Shown piece by piece: positions 1 through 12,059 of a DNA stretch of 64,000 nt (position 1 is the stretch's first letter; every line of letters starts with the position of its first letter). Under the pieces are notes generated by a model, which ran no database searches, was not told the origin of the DNA, and saw only the letters and a program-made list of their open reading frames with translations. This DNA is from Panicum virgatum (Eukaryota > Streptophyta > Magnoliopsida > Poales > Poaceae). The stretch spans positions 3,113,802 to 3,177,801 of the forward strand of contig NC_053142.1 in the NCBI RefSeq assembly GCF_016808335.1, in the 5' to 3' direction. Position numbers and translations under genes: made by a program.

Positions 1-1256
1 GTTAAATAATTGATTTAAACTTTTGATAGCATATTAAGCACTTTACCTCTATCGGATCATCTCTAACTTGACATGTTTATCATGGTTCTACAAATTAAGT
101 TTTATATAATGTTTGATATATGAAATAATATGGACTAAATAATAATAGTTCGATAAGAAATACAATGAGAAATCAAACTATATCATCCTTGTGTATGAAA
201 TATAATGCAACACCCTAGATATTAATTATAGCTATAAGCTAGATCAAGTATTTTTTTGAAAGATTAAGATATTAAAATATGATAACAGCTTGAAAAAGAT
301 ACAAATGTGTAAGTTTTATACTAGTAATTAAGTGGTTTAGATGAAATGAGTATTTTGTTGTTCTCCATCTTATGGCTTTCTTTTCACTGTATCTCCTTTG
401 GTCAGCGCAACGCTTATCGCACTGCTTGGTTTGGCTAGCCAAGATCATCGCTCATGGTGCCTCCATGGTCCCACCACTCTAGATATATATTATATTAATA
501 AGCAAGTGTTATTATAGAAAAAAAAGAGCCACCACGTCCGTCGAGAGGGTCTAGAAATTTATACATTAATCTAAAAAAGAGAAGGATTTACAACATTGGA
601 TTTTACGAAGAAGTAATGATCTAAACTGACTCAAGAGGCCATATCATATACAATTGAAAAATATCTAATTTCATAATTAAAGAATTAAAAAAATTAGAAT
701 ATAATTATAGAGTCCATGCCGAATACAAAAAATCGTCAGACTTTCCCACCCAATCAAGACTACGCCTTATTGCACATCTAATGGAGATCAAAACAGGTTG
801 ATCCTGATAGATGGAAGTAAAATGATGGGGCATGATGATGGGTCAAAACAGCATAATATATGAATGCAAAATAATGACACAATTATTGATTGTTTTATAT
901 GCTTATTTATGTATGGGCTTCCAACAACGTCAGGGACCGTAAGAAATTCAGCACAATGATAGTAGAGATGTCTCCATATAGGTGGTGGTGGCAAAACGGT
1001 TGTACATATGCACATGTAACTTCGGAGTTGATTTGTACAAAATAGATATAATGTATATTCCGTACTCAATGATGATATAGTTTGATTTCTCATTGTATAT
1101 CTTATCGAACTATTATTATTTACTTCATATTGTTTCATATATCAAATATTATATAGAACTTAATTTGTAGAACCATGATAAACATATCAAGTTAGAGATG
1201 ATCCGATAGAGGTAAAGTGCTTAATATGCTGTCAAAAATTTAAATCAATTATTTAA
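1..1256. repeat. Foldback element with about 187-bp inverted arms
   Basis: Bases 1-187 and 1071-1256 are inverted copies of each other with only scattered mismatches; for example the left arm starts gttaaataattg and the right arm finishes caattatttaa. The 880-bp loop is AT-rich and has no convincing gene; a minus-strand reading frame at 788-1138 is composition noise. The left arm begins at the window edge, so the element probably extends further left. Long arms around a non-coding loop fit a non-autonomous DNA transposon. Class and target duplication cannot be settled here. Confidence 0.75.
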
Positions 1257-1592
1257 TCATCTTAATGACTTCAAATGAAAAACTTCAAAACTACAAAGTT
1301 GTAGATCTCGTTGAGAGCTACAATTTTTGTATAAAAATCATCTCCAACCGAGTTCATATGAAAAAGATATGATTTTTCTAAAGTCAGACCTTGTCACGCC
1401 AGCGGGGGTGGTGTGACAAGGCTGTACTGTCACGCCGGTGGGAGTGGCGTGACAAGGTTAACACGTGGAATATGAGCTGTCAGACTCCTTCCGAGCACTC
1501 CGAAGCATGCCAACATGGCACATCTTGTCACGCCAATGCATGTTGCGCGACAGCGTGTTTTTGTCACGCCACGCAGACCGGCGCGACCAAAA
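1257..1592. repeat. Palindromic GTCACGCC array, likely transposon terminal region
   Basis: An AT-rich stretch with the phrase 'acaaagttgtagatctc', common in grass transposons, leads into GTCACGCC/GGCGTGAC motifs in both orientations at about 1393, 1411, 1429, 1446, 1529 and 1570. Such clustered short direct and inverted motifs are typical of the subterminal ends of CACTA-like or Mutator-like elements. It probably belongs to the same insertion as the foldback at 1-1256, but no clear element end was found. It stops about 200 bp before the HPR3-like start codon. Confidence 0.5.
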
Positions 1593-1791
1593 TGGTTAGA
1601 TCTACAAATATATATACGTGTGGGTTATTTTTAAAATAAAATTGAAAAATAGGTTAAAAATAAAAAAAATATTCCAGCTGAGCTGACGCGAGCTCCAGAC
1701 TTTCGAGTACTCCAAAGGAATCCAGGACAGTGCGGAAGGTGTCGTCGCTGTGGCCTCGAAGCCTGCACGTCTTTGTCACTGCCGACCAGCC

Positions 1792-3281
1792 ATGGCGTCC
1801 CCCGCGGCGTCCGGCGAGGTTCAGCCCCCCATCCTCCCGGCCCTCCTCCTCTTCCGCCGCCAGCTGGACGCGTCCTTCCGCGCCGCGCTGGGCCGGCGCT
1901 ACCGCCTCCTCGACTTCTTCGCATCGGGCGAGCCCCTCCCGGTTTTCCTCGCCGGCGCCGCGGCCTCGCCGGACCCGCCCCGCGCCGCCGTCGTCGTGGG
2001 AGGCGGCGCCGTCCGCGTGGACGCCGCGTTCCTCGACGCCATCCCGTCCCTCGGATTCGTCTTCAGCACGGGCGCGGGCGTCGACCACATCGACCTCCAC
2101 GAGTGCGCGCGACGCGGCGTCGCCGTCGCCAACTCCGGCACGGTCTACTCCGCCGACGTCGCTGATCACGCCGTCGGCATGCTCATCGACGTGCTAAGGC
2201 GCGTCTCGGCGGCCGAGCGGTTCGTCCGCCGCGGCCTCTGGCCAGTGCAGGGGGACTACCCCCTCGGCAACAAGGTCCCGTCCTCGCCTTCCGGATCTTT
2301 TCTTTGACTGGACTGGAGACCTGAAGTCATCAGTCATGATGTGTCGTATGCTCCTATTTACTTTATCTATTAGCATCTTGATCTGATTTTCTTTATGAGT
2401 AAGTATAGTACAAAATTTGATGAGATCTCCACACCTGCCTGAATTTGTTTTTGGGTTAAAATGCTTAACTAAACTTCAGGACTGTTATTAAGCACTACTA
2501 ACTTGTTCATCGTGAGTGATTTAACTAGTGGAAGCACATCATTATACCATGTACATGAAAGGATGCAGATTTATACAGTTGGATTGGATTGACCTCTAGA
2601 TTAGTTATATTCGTGAATCGTGAATTAACAAAACATTTATATAATTCAGCGCTGCTGATTCAAGCACGCGTGAAGCTTTAACATTTCCATGTTCATGTGT
2701 TCCCAACTTCCATTATATGAATCTACAATAACAATATCCTACTTCAATGCTTTCAGCTAGGCTGCAAGCGTGTTGGTATCATCGGCTTGGGGAACATCGG
2801 TTCACTGATCGCGAAGAGGCTTCAAGCTTTTGGCTGTGTCATCTATTACACCTCCAGAAGACTGAGGGATTCAGTCCCGTACAAATACTTCCCTAACGTT
2901 CATGATCTTGCTTCTGAATCAGATGTGCTTGTTGTCGCATGCGCGTTGAACAAGGACACACGGCACATTGTCAACAAGGATGTTCTAGAGGCCCTGGGAA
3001 AGGATGGGATCATCATAAACATCGGTCGAGGAGCAAATGTCGACGAGATGGAGTTGGTTCAGGCGCTGAAGGAGGGAAGGATTGCAGGAGCTGGTCTAGA
3101 TGTCTTTGAGAATGAGCCCAAGGTGCCAGCAGAGCTCTTCTCCATGGACAATGTGGTAATGACGCCTCATGTTGCGGTTTTCACATCAGAGTCCAGGTCA
3201 GACCTGCGTGACACCACGATCGGTAACCTTGAAGCCTTCTTCTCCGGGAAGCCATTGCTTACGCCGGTGCTTTCCTGGTAA
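1792..3281 (+). CDS. HPR3: Glyoxylate/hydroxypyruvate reductase, HPR3-like (2 exons)
   Basis: Exons 1792-2274 and 2757-3281, with GT-AG intron 2275-2756 in phase 0, encode 335 aa. The protein belongs to the D-2-hydroxyacid dehydrogenases, which reduce glyoxylate and hydroxypyruvate with NAD(P)H, the photorespiratory bypass reaction. Visible motifs: Rossmann loop GLGNIG at residues 171-176; TSRR at 193-196 after the second strand, basic residues expected to favour NADPH; catalytic Arg252 (in GRGAN), Glu281 (in FENEP) and His299 (in TPHVA), all present with normal spacing. Length matches plant HPR2/HPR3. No targeting peptide is evident, so cytosol is likely. The ATG at 1792 was chosen because it is the first in frame and follows directly into the family N-terminus. 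Exon 1 is about 70% GC, normal for grass first exons. HPR3 rather than HPR2 is a judgement from overall similarity. It is the only intact host gene in the window. Confidence 0.9.
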
Positions 3282-3644
3282 GTCAGGCTACATTGCAGCT
3301 CAATCCATCATCTTAATATGATGTTGGAAGGTAGTGTTATTTTATTTTGGCTGCAAGATGCATGCCTACTGGATGCAGAGTGTGTCATTTGGTATTTCAG
3401 ATAGTAGCATCTCTTCGGAACCGAGAAAAAAAAACAGAATGATTCCTCGGGGTGAATTCTTCTTTCATAATCGGTATGCTTTTTGGTTATCAACAATTGA
3501 AGATCCTAAATGATAATGAAAAATAGATCTTTATTTACAGTTGTAGTGACTTGATCTTGCAATATTGTCAAGTTGTGAATCAATGGTTTTCTTCTACAAA
3601 TAGGGAAAATGTGAATAGTATATATCTTGGAAGGAAAATGGGTT
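3282..3644. other. 3' flank of HPR3-like gene
   Basis: This interval holds the presumed 3' UTR and a short spacer up to the copia target duplication at 3645. I see no second gene and no clear polyadenylation signal. The copia element lies only about 370 bp past the HPR3-like stop codon. Confidence 0.5.
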
Positions 3645-3649
3645 AGAAC

Positions 3650-4602
3650 TGTTAGATATAATGGGCTTGGCCCATTAATATTTAATAAATCAATAAAACT
3701 CTATGGTCATTAAATGCCTGGTTATTTTGAGCCGTGACAATATTGCACATTAAATGGCCGGTTAATTTGAGAAATTGAGCCGTGGCGTGGCTGGTGGGTG
3801 GTGGACAGACGTGGCTTTATTTTTGCCATTTGCTCACCTTGAGTTGGGAGTTACCAAAATTAGTGGCAATCACAGGTTTGATGATGGGAGTTTCTTGTCT
3901 TCTCCCTTACTCTACCGGCACTCCATTGCGCGACTAGAGGCTCATGGCCTTCCGCCTCCAGCAGCACGACTCCTCGCTTTCCTCCCTTCTTTGATATAAA
4001 TCGAAGAGGGCTCCTTCAGTTAAATTCTCTCTGGCAATCACCACAATCCAGCAGCACTTTGAGTTCTTCCCGTTCCGTCTGTTGCGCGCACACGAGATGG
4101 AAGAGTAGGCCTCCGGAACGTCTCCGTCCGCTGGGTTCACCTGCTCGGGTGAGGACGGCAATCACGTTTTTAGGGAGTGTCGACGGCGGCACGGCTACTC
4201 GCTTCCGTTCCTGTTCCCGATGTTGGCGGCTTTCGTTCCTGTTCCTGGCGGCACGACATCGAGCAGGCGATCGGCACTGCAACATATCTGCACGGCATCG
4301 AGCGGGACGACTACATCAACAAAGCACCATGTCGCTTTCGGGTGCTTCCGGCACTGCCGTTGGGTATGCTGATCTTATTCTCAAAGTTGCAATCTTTGTG
4401 ATTAGCGTAAACACTGTGATCGACATGCTTTATTTGAGAGATTCTACATGTCATGCATTGCTGGTTAGCACTAGTTTCATATTCATGATGTCTTTGTTGA
4501 TGAATTTGTTTGATAAGCACATATGATATCATATTCATGTATTTCTTGCTTGCATCATATTTATGGAATAAATTAAACATGAAATTGCCTAGATTTCTAA
4601 CA
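3650..4602 (+). repeat. Copia 5' LTR
   Basis: This 953-bp LTR begins tgttagatataat and ends gatttctaaca. It matches 10771-11725 with scattered substitutions and small indels of a few percent, consistent with a fairly young insertion. A TATA-like box gatataaatc lies at 3993-4002. Confidence 0.95.
3993..4002 (+). promoter_or_regulatory. TATA-like box of copia LTR
   Basis: GATATAAATC occurs in the middle of the 5' LTR and at the same place in the 3' LTR (11114-11123). Position and sequence fit the U3 promoter. Transcription has not been shown. Confidence 0.5.
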
Positions 4603-4650
4603 ATCCAAAAATGTGATTATGGGCAATTTTCCTCTGTTGGCTTTGCGAGT

Positions 4651-5580
4651 ATGTTGAAACCACCGCCGTTTGAGGGCACTCACTATGAGAGATGGCGCCA
4701 GAAAACTATTCTGTGGTTGACCTCTATGCGTTGCTTTTATGTGGTGACTGAGATGCCTGCCACTACTGTTCGAACCGTTGATGAGCAACGTCAGTTCGAT
4801 CATGATGACACCAATTGTAGAGGTGGCTTGCTGAGCGTCATTGGAGATTCTCTCATTGATGCATATATTCAGTTTCCGACTGGTAAGGCTATTTGGGATG
4901 CTCTTGAGGCCCGTTACGACATTTCTGACGCCGGTTCTGAGCTATACGTCATGGAGCAGTTCCATGACTATCGGATGGTTGAGAACCGTCCGGTAGTCGA
5001 ACAGGCTCATGAAATACAGGCACTGGTTAAGGAACTTGAGCTGTTTGGGTGTGCGCTTCCCGACAAGTTTGTGGCGGGTTGCATGATTGCAAACCTGCCA
5101 CAATCTTGGACTGACTTTGCAACTTCTCTGGAACATAAGAGGCAAGAGTTTAGCACTGCTGAGTTTGTTGGGACTCTTGATGTTGAGGACAAGGCTAGAG
5201 CAAAAGATGTCAAAGGCAAGAAGATCGTTGAGGGGAGTTCTAGCGCACATGTGGTGCAAAAGAATCATCCCAAACCACATAAAAAAAAATTTCAGCAAGA
5301 GCTTAAGCAGAAGCCCTCCACTTCTTTCAGGAAGGGAAAAAAGATGACCAAGGAAAAGATGAACTATTTCACCTATGGCAAGACTGGGCACTTTGCTAGA
5401 GAGTGTCCTGAGGCTAAGTGGAAGCCTCCTCCACAGAAATCAGTTAACATTGTTGAGACTGAAGCAGCTACTTCTGGGTATGGTAAATTTTTACCTTCTA
5501 CATTTTCAGTTTGTTATTCACCTGATTGGTGGGTTGATACCGGTGCAAATATTTATGTGTGTGCTGATTTTTTCCTTGTT
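4651..5580 (+). pseudogene. Copia gag and start of protease, defective
   Basis: The frame from ATG 4651 matches copia gag: a FEGTHYERWRQK-type N-terminus, the UBN2-like capsid region around 4850-5200, a basic linker and a nucleocapsid zinc knuckle. The knuckle is damaged: at about 5362-5374 both leading Cys of the C-x2-C-x4-H-x4-C pattern are Tyr (TAT), while His and the last Cys remain. The frame continues into the protease motif WWVDTGAN at about 5527 and then shifts near 5575-5590. The frame is open upstream into the LTR, so there is no normal leader. Confidence 0.85.
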
Positions 5581-6800
5581 TTCTTTTTACAAGGCCGGGC
5601 GGGCTGCCTCCTTGCTGATGGGGAATGGAGCGCGTGCAGCTGTTCATGGTGTTGGTACGGTCGATCTGAAGCTTACTTCGGGAAAGACCGTGCAGCTCAA
5701 GAACGTGCATCATGTCCCCTCAAAGAAGAACTTGATTAGTGGCTCCTTACTCTGTCGTGAAGGTTATAAGATAGTATTTGAATCTAATAAATGTGTTGTT
5801 TCTAAATATGGAACTTTTATTGGAAAAAGGCTATGAGAGCGGAGGCTTGTTACGCTTGTCTTTAGTTGATACTTGCTTTAAATCTGTGAACAATGTGGTT
5901 AGTAATGTTGAGACTAATATTTGGCATTCGAGGTTATGTCATGTTAATGTTGGTTGCATGTCTCGCTTAGCTAGTTTGAATTTAATTCCTAAATTTGATA
6001 TGGTCAAAAATTCAAAGTGCCATGTGTGTGTTGAAGCAAAACAACCTCGCAAGCCTCACAAGGCTGCTGCGGCGAGAGAGTTGGCACCACTTGAATTAAT
6101 TCATTAAGATATTTGTGAGATGAATGGAATATTGACCAAAGGTGGCAAGAAATATTTCATGACACTTATAGATGATTGCACTAGATTTTGCTACGTGTAT
6201 CTGTTAAAAACAAAGGATGAAGCGTTGCATTATTTTAAGATCTATAAGGCTGAGGTAGAAAACCAACTTGAAAAGAAAATTAAACAGGTGTGTTCTGATC
6301 GCGGTGGAAAATATTTCTCAAATGAGTTTTCTGAGTTTTGTGCGGAGCATGGAATTATTCATGAGAGGACACCGCCATACTCACCTCAATCCAATGGGAT
6401 TGCTGAGAGGAAGAACTGTACTCTAACTGATTTGGTTAATGCCATGTTAGAAACTGCGGGACTACCTAAGGAATGGTGGGGTGAGGCGATCTTGATAGCA
6501 TATCATGTCCTGAATAGGGTGCCCACAAAGAACAAAGAAATTACACCATTCGAGGAATGGGTGAAAAAGAGATTAAATCTCTCCTATCTGCGAACATGGG
6601 GTTGTTTGGCAAAGGTGCATTGGCCAATTAACAAGAAGCGAAAACTTGGACCCAAAATCGTTGATTGTGTCTTTCTTGGTTATGCTATACACAGTGTGGG
6701 TTATAGATTTTTGATAATAAATTACAAAATACCGGATATGTATGAGGGTACTATCACGGAATCGAGAGACGCAACATTTTTGAAGATAAAATTCCCATGA
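5520..6800 (+). pseudogene. Copia protease and integrase, defective
   Basis: After a frameshift near 5580 the protease tail and the GAG-pre-integrase zinc domain follow (H-x-H region at about 5922-5945, C-x2-C at 6019-6030). An in-frame TAA at 6105-6107 cuts the protein just before the integrase core. The core at 6120-6800 shows the DDE triad: Asp in LIDDCTRF, Asp in CSDRGGKY and Glu in ERKNC. A second frameshift near 6785 separates it from the RT part. Confidence 0.85.
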
Positions 6801-8050
6801 AAAATACACCTAGCATTTCTAGTCATGATTCTATTTCTTCTGAGGATGTCCATGAACTGATAAATAATAATGATTTTGAAACTCATGTGGAAACTCCTGA
6901 GGAGGACAATAATATAGTCACTCGAAAGAGCAAGAAACAAAGGGTTACAAAATCCTTTGGTGAGGACTTTATTATATACCTCGCAGAAAACACTCCCACA
7001 ACCATTGCTGAGGCATATTCATCCATTGATGCTGACTTATGGAAGGAAGCAGTGCAAAGTGAGATGGATTCTATTATGTCTAATGGGACCTGGGAAGTGG
7101 TTGATCATCCTTATGGATGTAAACCCGTGGGGTGTAAATGAGTGTTCAAAAAGAAAAGGAGGCCTGATGGTACAGTTGAGAAGTACAAGGCAAGGCTAGT
7201 TGCTAAAGGCTATACACAAAAGGAAGGAGAGTATTATTTTGACACTTATTCACCAGTTGCCCGACCGACCACCATATGTGTGCTAATATCCTTGGCTGCT
7301 TCACACGGTATTATCATTCATCAGATAGATGTTAAGACAGCTTTCTTGAACGGAGAGCTTGAGGAAGAGATCTATATGAATCAGCCTGATGGATTTGTGA
7401 CAAAAGGTCAAGAGGGTAAGGTGTGTAAGCTGCTAAAATCCTTATACGGCCTAAAGCAATCACCAAAGCAATGGCATGAGAAATTTGATAAAACTTTAAC
7501 ATCAGCCGGTTTTGTGGTGAATGAAGATGATAAATGTGTATACTATCGGTTCGGTGGAGGCAATGTTGTCATTTTGTGCTTATATGTGGATGACATTTTG
7601 ATATTCGAGGAATAATGTCGATGTGATCAAAGAAGTGAAGAATTTTCTGTCTAACAATTTTGAGATGAAAGACTTGGGTGAGGCTGATGTTATTCTTAAC
7701 ATTAACCTTTTGAGAGAAGAAGGAAATTGTGGGGTTACTCTTGTGCAGTCCCACTATGTGGAAAATGTGTTAAATCGTTTTGGGTACGATGACTGTTCAC
7801 CAGCTCCAACTCCTTATGACCCAAGCGCGATTTTGAGAAAAAATCGAAAAATTACAAGAGACCAACTAAGATATTCACAAATAATTGGTTCTCTCATGTA
7901 TTTGGCTAGTGCGACCAGGCCTGATATCTCGTTTGTTGTGAGCAAGCTAAGCTGGTTTGTGTCAAATCCGGGAGATATTCACTGGGGTGCTCTTGAGAGA
8001 GTACTACGCTATCTAAAAGGCACAATGAGTTATGTCATTCACTTTACCGG

Positions 8051-9722
8051 TGTAAGGATCGATGGATCAAGAGGGGGGTGAATTGGGCCTTTTTCAAATT
8101 TCTAAAACAATTAAAGCAATCTTAACCTATGCAATGCTAGTAAGACTCAATTCACCAACCGGCTAACTAAACAAACTACACAAGTTAACAAAGATATGAA
8201 ACTAAGCAAGGTAGAGCTAAGTTATGATCTCTAAGGTCAAGCACAAGAATAATTGCAAGAAAGTAAGTGCTTGAAATGAAAGAGTGGACAAGAGACAACT
8301 GGATTTTTTTCCCGTGGTGTCGATGTGTTGGCACACACTTCTAATCCACGTTGACACTCACTAAGAGTCTTGTCACCTTCCATGTCACCGAGACTTGGGC
8401 GCTCACTAAGAGTCTCCGTTCACCATCCCGGCGTGGTGGAGCTCAAGCCACGTACAAACTTCTTCGGGCTCCCACAATCCTTGGCAAGCTCCGGAAGAAA
8501 CACCTTCAATCACCAAGATCGCTTAGGTGCTGCCAATCACCAAGAGTAACAAGTTAGGGCCTTCACTTGAGAAAGAACCGATCACCAAGAACGGATGCAC
8601 GTAAGCTTCTCTCTACTCAAGTCCTTAGTCTTGCTTTTTGAAAGATTGAATGAACAAATGTGTGTAAGATGAAGCTCAAGGTGGCTCTCAATAATAGTAT
8701 GGTGTATGAATGTTGCCTGGTGTCAAGAGAGAGCAAAATGACCCATTGGAGGGGTATATATAGGCAGCTCACACGAATAGAGCCGTTGGAGAAAAGCTGC
8801 CAGAAAACTGCTTAACGTCGGTTAATCCGACGAACCTCCAATAGCCAGCGTCGGTTTAACCGATGAATGTAAACTGTCCATTTGGAAAACTAGCCGTTAC
8901 AACTTGGGCAGATTAACCGACGTATCGTCGGTTTAACCGGTGAGTGTAGTTGTTCACTGATCAACTGAAAAACCAAGTCTCTGGACAACTGCACCGACGT
9001 TAACTCAAATCCATCGTCGGTTTAACCGGTGAGTATAACTTCTGAAATCCCTGAGAAAACCAACTCACTGGACAATTGCACCGACGCTAATTTCAAACAT
9101 CATCGGTTTAACCGGTGTATAGAACTTGAAACACCATGAAAAAACCAACTCTGGACTAATGCACCGACGTTCATTTCAAACATCGTCGGTTTAACCGGTG
9201 TATAGAACCTGTCCAGACTCTGATAACTGCGTTTAACCGACGTATAGAAAAGTTGAGTCGTCGGTTAAACCGGTGTATAGACTTTTTCTGATTTTGCCTT
9301 TTCTGATTTGAGTCTTGAGTGAAATCCAAATATTCTTGAGATATAAGTTGAAAACCACTTATTTGAATTTCTTTAGAACCTGAGTGACCATAGTGTGCAT
9401 CCATTTTTAAATGACCATGTCCATGCTCAAGTTATTTGACCTTAACCCCTCTTAATAGTGCGATCACTACAAAATTATAAAACTTATACTAACCTAAGTG
9501 TCCTTCTCAACCTTACGACACTTAGGACTAGAAAGATCCTTAGTCTTGTTATATATTTGAGTTGAATACCGAGATCGCCTTTTTGAATAACGAAAATGAG
9601 GGGCCTCTTTTGACATATGACCAAATGAGCGATAATGATTCATTAAGCTGCACAAACTTATTAGTCACAATAATGGTTGTCATTAATCACCGAAACATAC
9701 CTAGAGGGCCTAGATGCTTACA
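8051..9722 (+). mobile_element. Solo LTR nested in copia RNase H
   Basis: The insertion starts TGTAAGGATC and ends GATGCTTACA (TG...CA, inverted TGTAAG/CTTACA). The 5-bp duplication ACCGG is present at 8046-8050 and 9723-9727. It is 1,672 bp with no coding domain, primer site or second LTR, so it is best read as a solo LTR left by recombination. A strong TATA-like run gtatatatagg lies at 8753-8763. Downstream of it, about 8810-9280, there are at least six copies of a CGTCGGTTTAACCGGTG-type motif. The GAGGGGGG(T)GAATtGGG head resembles those at 12838 and 15261. Confidence 0.88.
8753..8763 (+). promoter_or_regulatory. TATA-like box of solo LTR
   Basis: GTATATATAGG is followed by the same agccgttggagaaaagctgcc phrase also seen after the TATA-like run at about 16025 in the related LTR fragment. 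Conservation of this block between two copies supports a core promoter. Confidence 0.5.
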
Positions 9723-10217
9723 ACCGGGTATCCAAGGGTACTAGAAGGTTATTGTGATGCTAATTGGATTTCTGATGCTGATGAGCTGTATGTCACAAGC
9801 GGATATGTGTTCCTGCTTGGAGGTGGCGCTGTTTTCTGGAAGTCTTGCAAGCAGACTATCTTAACGAAGTCTACAATGGAAGCAGAACTAACGGCATTGG
9901 ATACTGCTGGCGCTGAAGCCGAGTGGCTACGTGAGCTCCTTATGGATTTGCCGGTTGTTGAGAAACCTATACCGGCTATATCCATGAACTGTGACAACCA
10001 AACCGTGATAATAAAGGTTAACAGTTCTAAGGACAATATGAAATCTACAAGGCATGTGAAAAGGCGCCTGAAGACTGTCAGAAAATTGAGAAACTCCGGA
10101 GTAATATTATTGGACTATGTCTATACATCTAATAATCTGGCAGATCAGTTTACTAAGGGTCTATCACGCAATATGATAGAAGGTGCATCGAGAGAGTTGG
10201 GCTTGAGACCCACTTGA

Positions 10218-10770
10218 AACCATTCCATAGTGGTAACCTGTCCTTTGTGATCGGAGATCCCGTGAATTAGGGTGGCGAAACAAGCTAGTGGATGGCTGAG
10301 GGAGAGACTCCTTAGAATAAAGTCTAGCTCAATTGAGATGCATTGTCTCTCCAATACTGCTAGGGAGGTTGATTAAATTCTTAATGTGATCCGAGTGGCT
10401 TGAAAAAGCAGGGATGTTGTCCTACAGGGCATTCTAAAAGGAACACACCTATATGAGTTCGATTGCTAGTCATAATCTATGAGATGTGGCTAATCTCTAG
10501 ATACTCATGAAAAAAGGCTAGGAAGTATGACTTATAAGCTTCAAACAGAGGGAATGCTCTTTGCAGCCTAGTATCAGTTAAGGATTTTAGCGAAACTCAT
10601 CTCACACAAAACTGTCAATTCAAGGCTTTGTCCATTGATCAGTTGTGGCTGAGTGTAGCTATTATTATAGATGGATGTTCAACTTAACAGTCTTCATCGA
10701 AATACTGGTATATAAAAGGATTGTGGTTATGAGAACTTTCTTGCGTTGTACCCTAGAGTTTGGTGTGGAT
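10218..10770 (+). other. Copia 3' untranslated region
   Basis: The region between the RNase H stop and the 3' LTR has no open frame of note. The last bases before the LTR (gagtttggtgtggat) are a poor polypurine tract. Confidence 0.6.
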
Positions 10771-11725
10771 TGTTAGATATAATGGGCTTGGCCTATTAAT
10801 ATTTAATAAATCAATAAAACTCTATGGTCATTAAATGGCTGGTTATTTTGGGCCGTGACAATATTGCACATTAAATGGCCGGTTAATTTGAGAAATTGAG
10901 CCGTGGCGTGGCTGGTGGGTGGTGGACGGACATGGCTCTATTTTTGCCATTTGCTCACCTTGAGTTGGGAGTTACCAAAATTAGTGGCAATCAAAGGTTT
11001 GATGATGGGAGTTTCTTGTCTTTTTCCTTACTCTACCGGCACTCCATTGCACGACTAGAGGCCCATGGCCTTCCGCCTCCAGCAGCACGACTCCTCGCTT
11101 TCCTCCCTTCTTTGATATAAATCGAAGAGGGCTCCTTCAGTTAAATTCTCTTTGGCAATCACCACAATCCAGCAGCACTTTGAGTTCTTCCCGTTCCGTC
11201 TCTTGCGCGCACACGAGATGGAAGAGTAGGCCTCCGGAACGTCTCCGTCCGCTGGGTTCACCTGCTCGGGTGAGGACGGCAATCACGTTTTTGGGGAGTG
11301 TCGACGGCAGCACGACTACTCGCTTCCGTTCCTGTTCCCGACGTTGGCGGCTTTCGTTCCTATTCCTGGTGGCACGACATCGAGCGGGCGATCGGCACTG
11401 CAACATATCTGCACGGCATCGAGCGGGACGACTACATCAACAAAGCACCATGTCGCTTTCGAGTGCTTCCGGCACTGCCACTGGGTATGCTGATCTTATT
11501 CTCAAAGTTGCAATCTTTGTGATTAGCGTAAACACTGTGATCGACATGCTTTATTTGAGAGATTCTACGTGTCATGCATTGCTGGTTAGCACTAGTTTCA
11601 TATTCATGATGTCTTTGATGATGAATTTATCTGATAAGCACATATCTGATATCATATTCATGTATTTCTTTCTTACGTCATATTTATGGAATAAATTAAA
11701 TATGAAATTGCCTAGATTTCTAACA
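10771..11725 (+). repeat. Copia 3' LTR
   Basis: This 955-bp LTR starts tgttagatataat, ends gatttctaaca and is followed at once by the target duplication AGAAC at 11726-11730. Confidence 0.95.
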
Positions 11726-11730
11726 AGAAC

Positions 11731-12059
11731 TGAGGAGTAGCTCATCCCATAGCCTGTAAACTCAATCCAGTCGCGGTCGTAGGTGTTTATCAATAGTCAG
11801 GGAACTTCTTTTCTAGATAACAAAGAATTCAGGATGCAACGTAATTATTTGCATGGTCATCCAGATGAGTAGCCTATGTAGAATTGCTGTTTGCACGATA
11901 GGATCGAATCATATAACAGGTCTCAGAATCATGCTTTCGTTAGAATGCATAGTAAAAGTTAAAAATAACATTGTAGAGGTTGAAACTTATAATATTGATT
12001 ATCCTAATTTAGTATACTTTTCTACTAAAAAAATTAGTATACTTTTTTAAACTTGAGCT
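11731..12059. other. Unassigned intergenic DNA
   Basis: AT-rich sequence between the copia target duplication and a minus-strand copia remnant. No gene, element end or repeat was recognised. Confidence 0.4.

Larger units (their letters stand above)
6797..10217 (+). pseudogene. Copia reverse transcriptase and RNase H, interrupted
   Basis: RT follows integrase, as in Ty1/copia. TGA at 7139-7141 replaces a conserved Trp codon. RT motifs are present, including DVKTAFLNG and catalytic YVDD at 7583-7594. A frameshift and TAA lie at about 7610-7620, and the frame resumes at 7623 (MKDLGEADVIL). RNase H is split: its first part ends at 8050 in HFTG and resumes at 9728 in [14 protein letters not shown], with the 1.67-kb solo LTR between. 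The C-terminus includes LADQFTKGL and stops at 10217. Confidence 0.9.
3650..11725 (+). mobile_element. Ty1/copia LTR retrotransposon, full length but defective
   Basis: Two LTRs, each starting TGTTAG and ending CTAACA, flank gag, protease, integrase, RT and RNase H in the copia order (integrase before RT). The 5-bp target duplication AGAAC is perfect at 3645-3649 and 11726-11730, so both ends are intact. Total length is 8,076 bp, of which 1,672 bp is a later solo LTR (8051-9722). The usual tRNA-Met primer site TGGTATCAGAGC is not present after the 5' LTR; gag-like sequence starts within about 50 bp, so the leader may be deleted. The purine tract before the 3' LTR is weak. Frameshifts and stops break the polyprotein, so the copy cannot be autonomous. 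Confidence 0.95.

Noticed and set aside
1391..1639. 82-codon plus-strand frame
   Set aside because: It consists of the GTCACGCC palindrome array and has no protein similarity.
3775..4526. Frames in the copia LTR, repeated at 10896-11740
   Set aside because: Identical pairs in both LTRs, not conserved proteins. Non-coding LTR.
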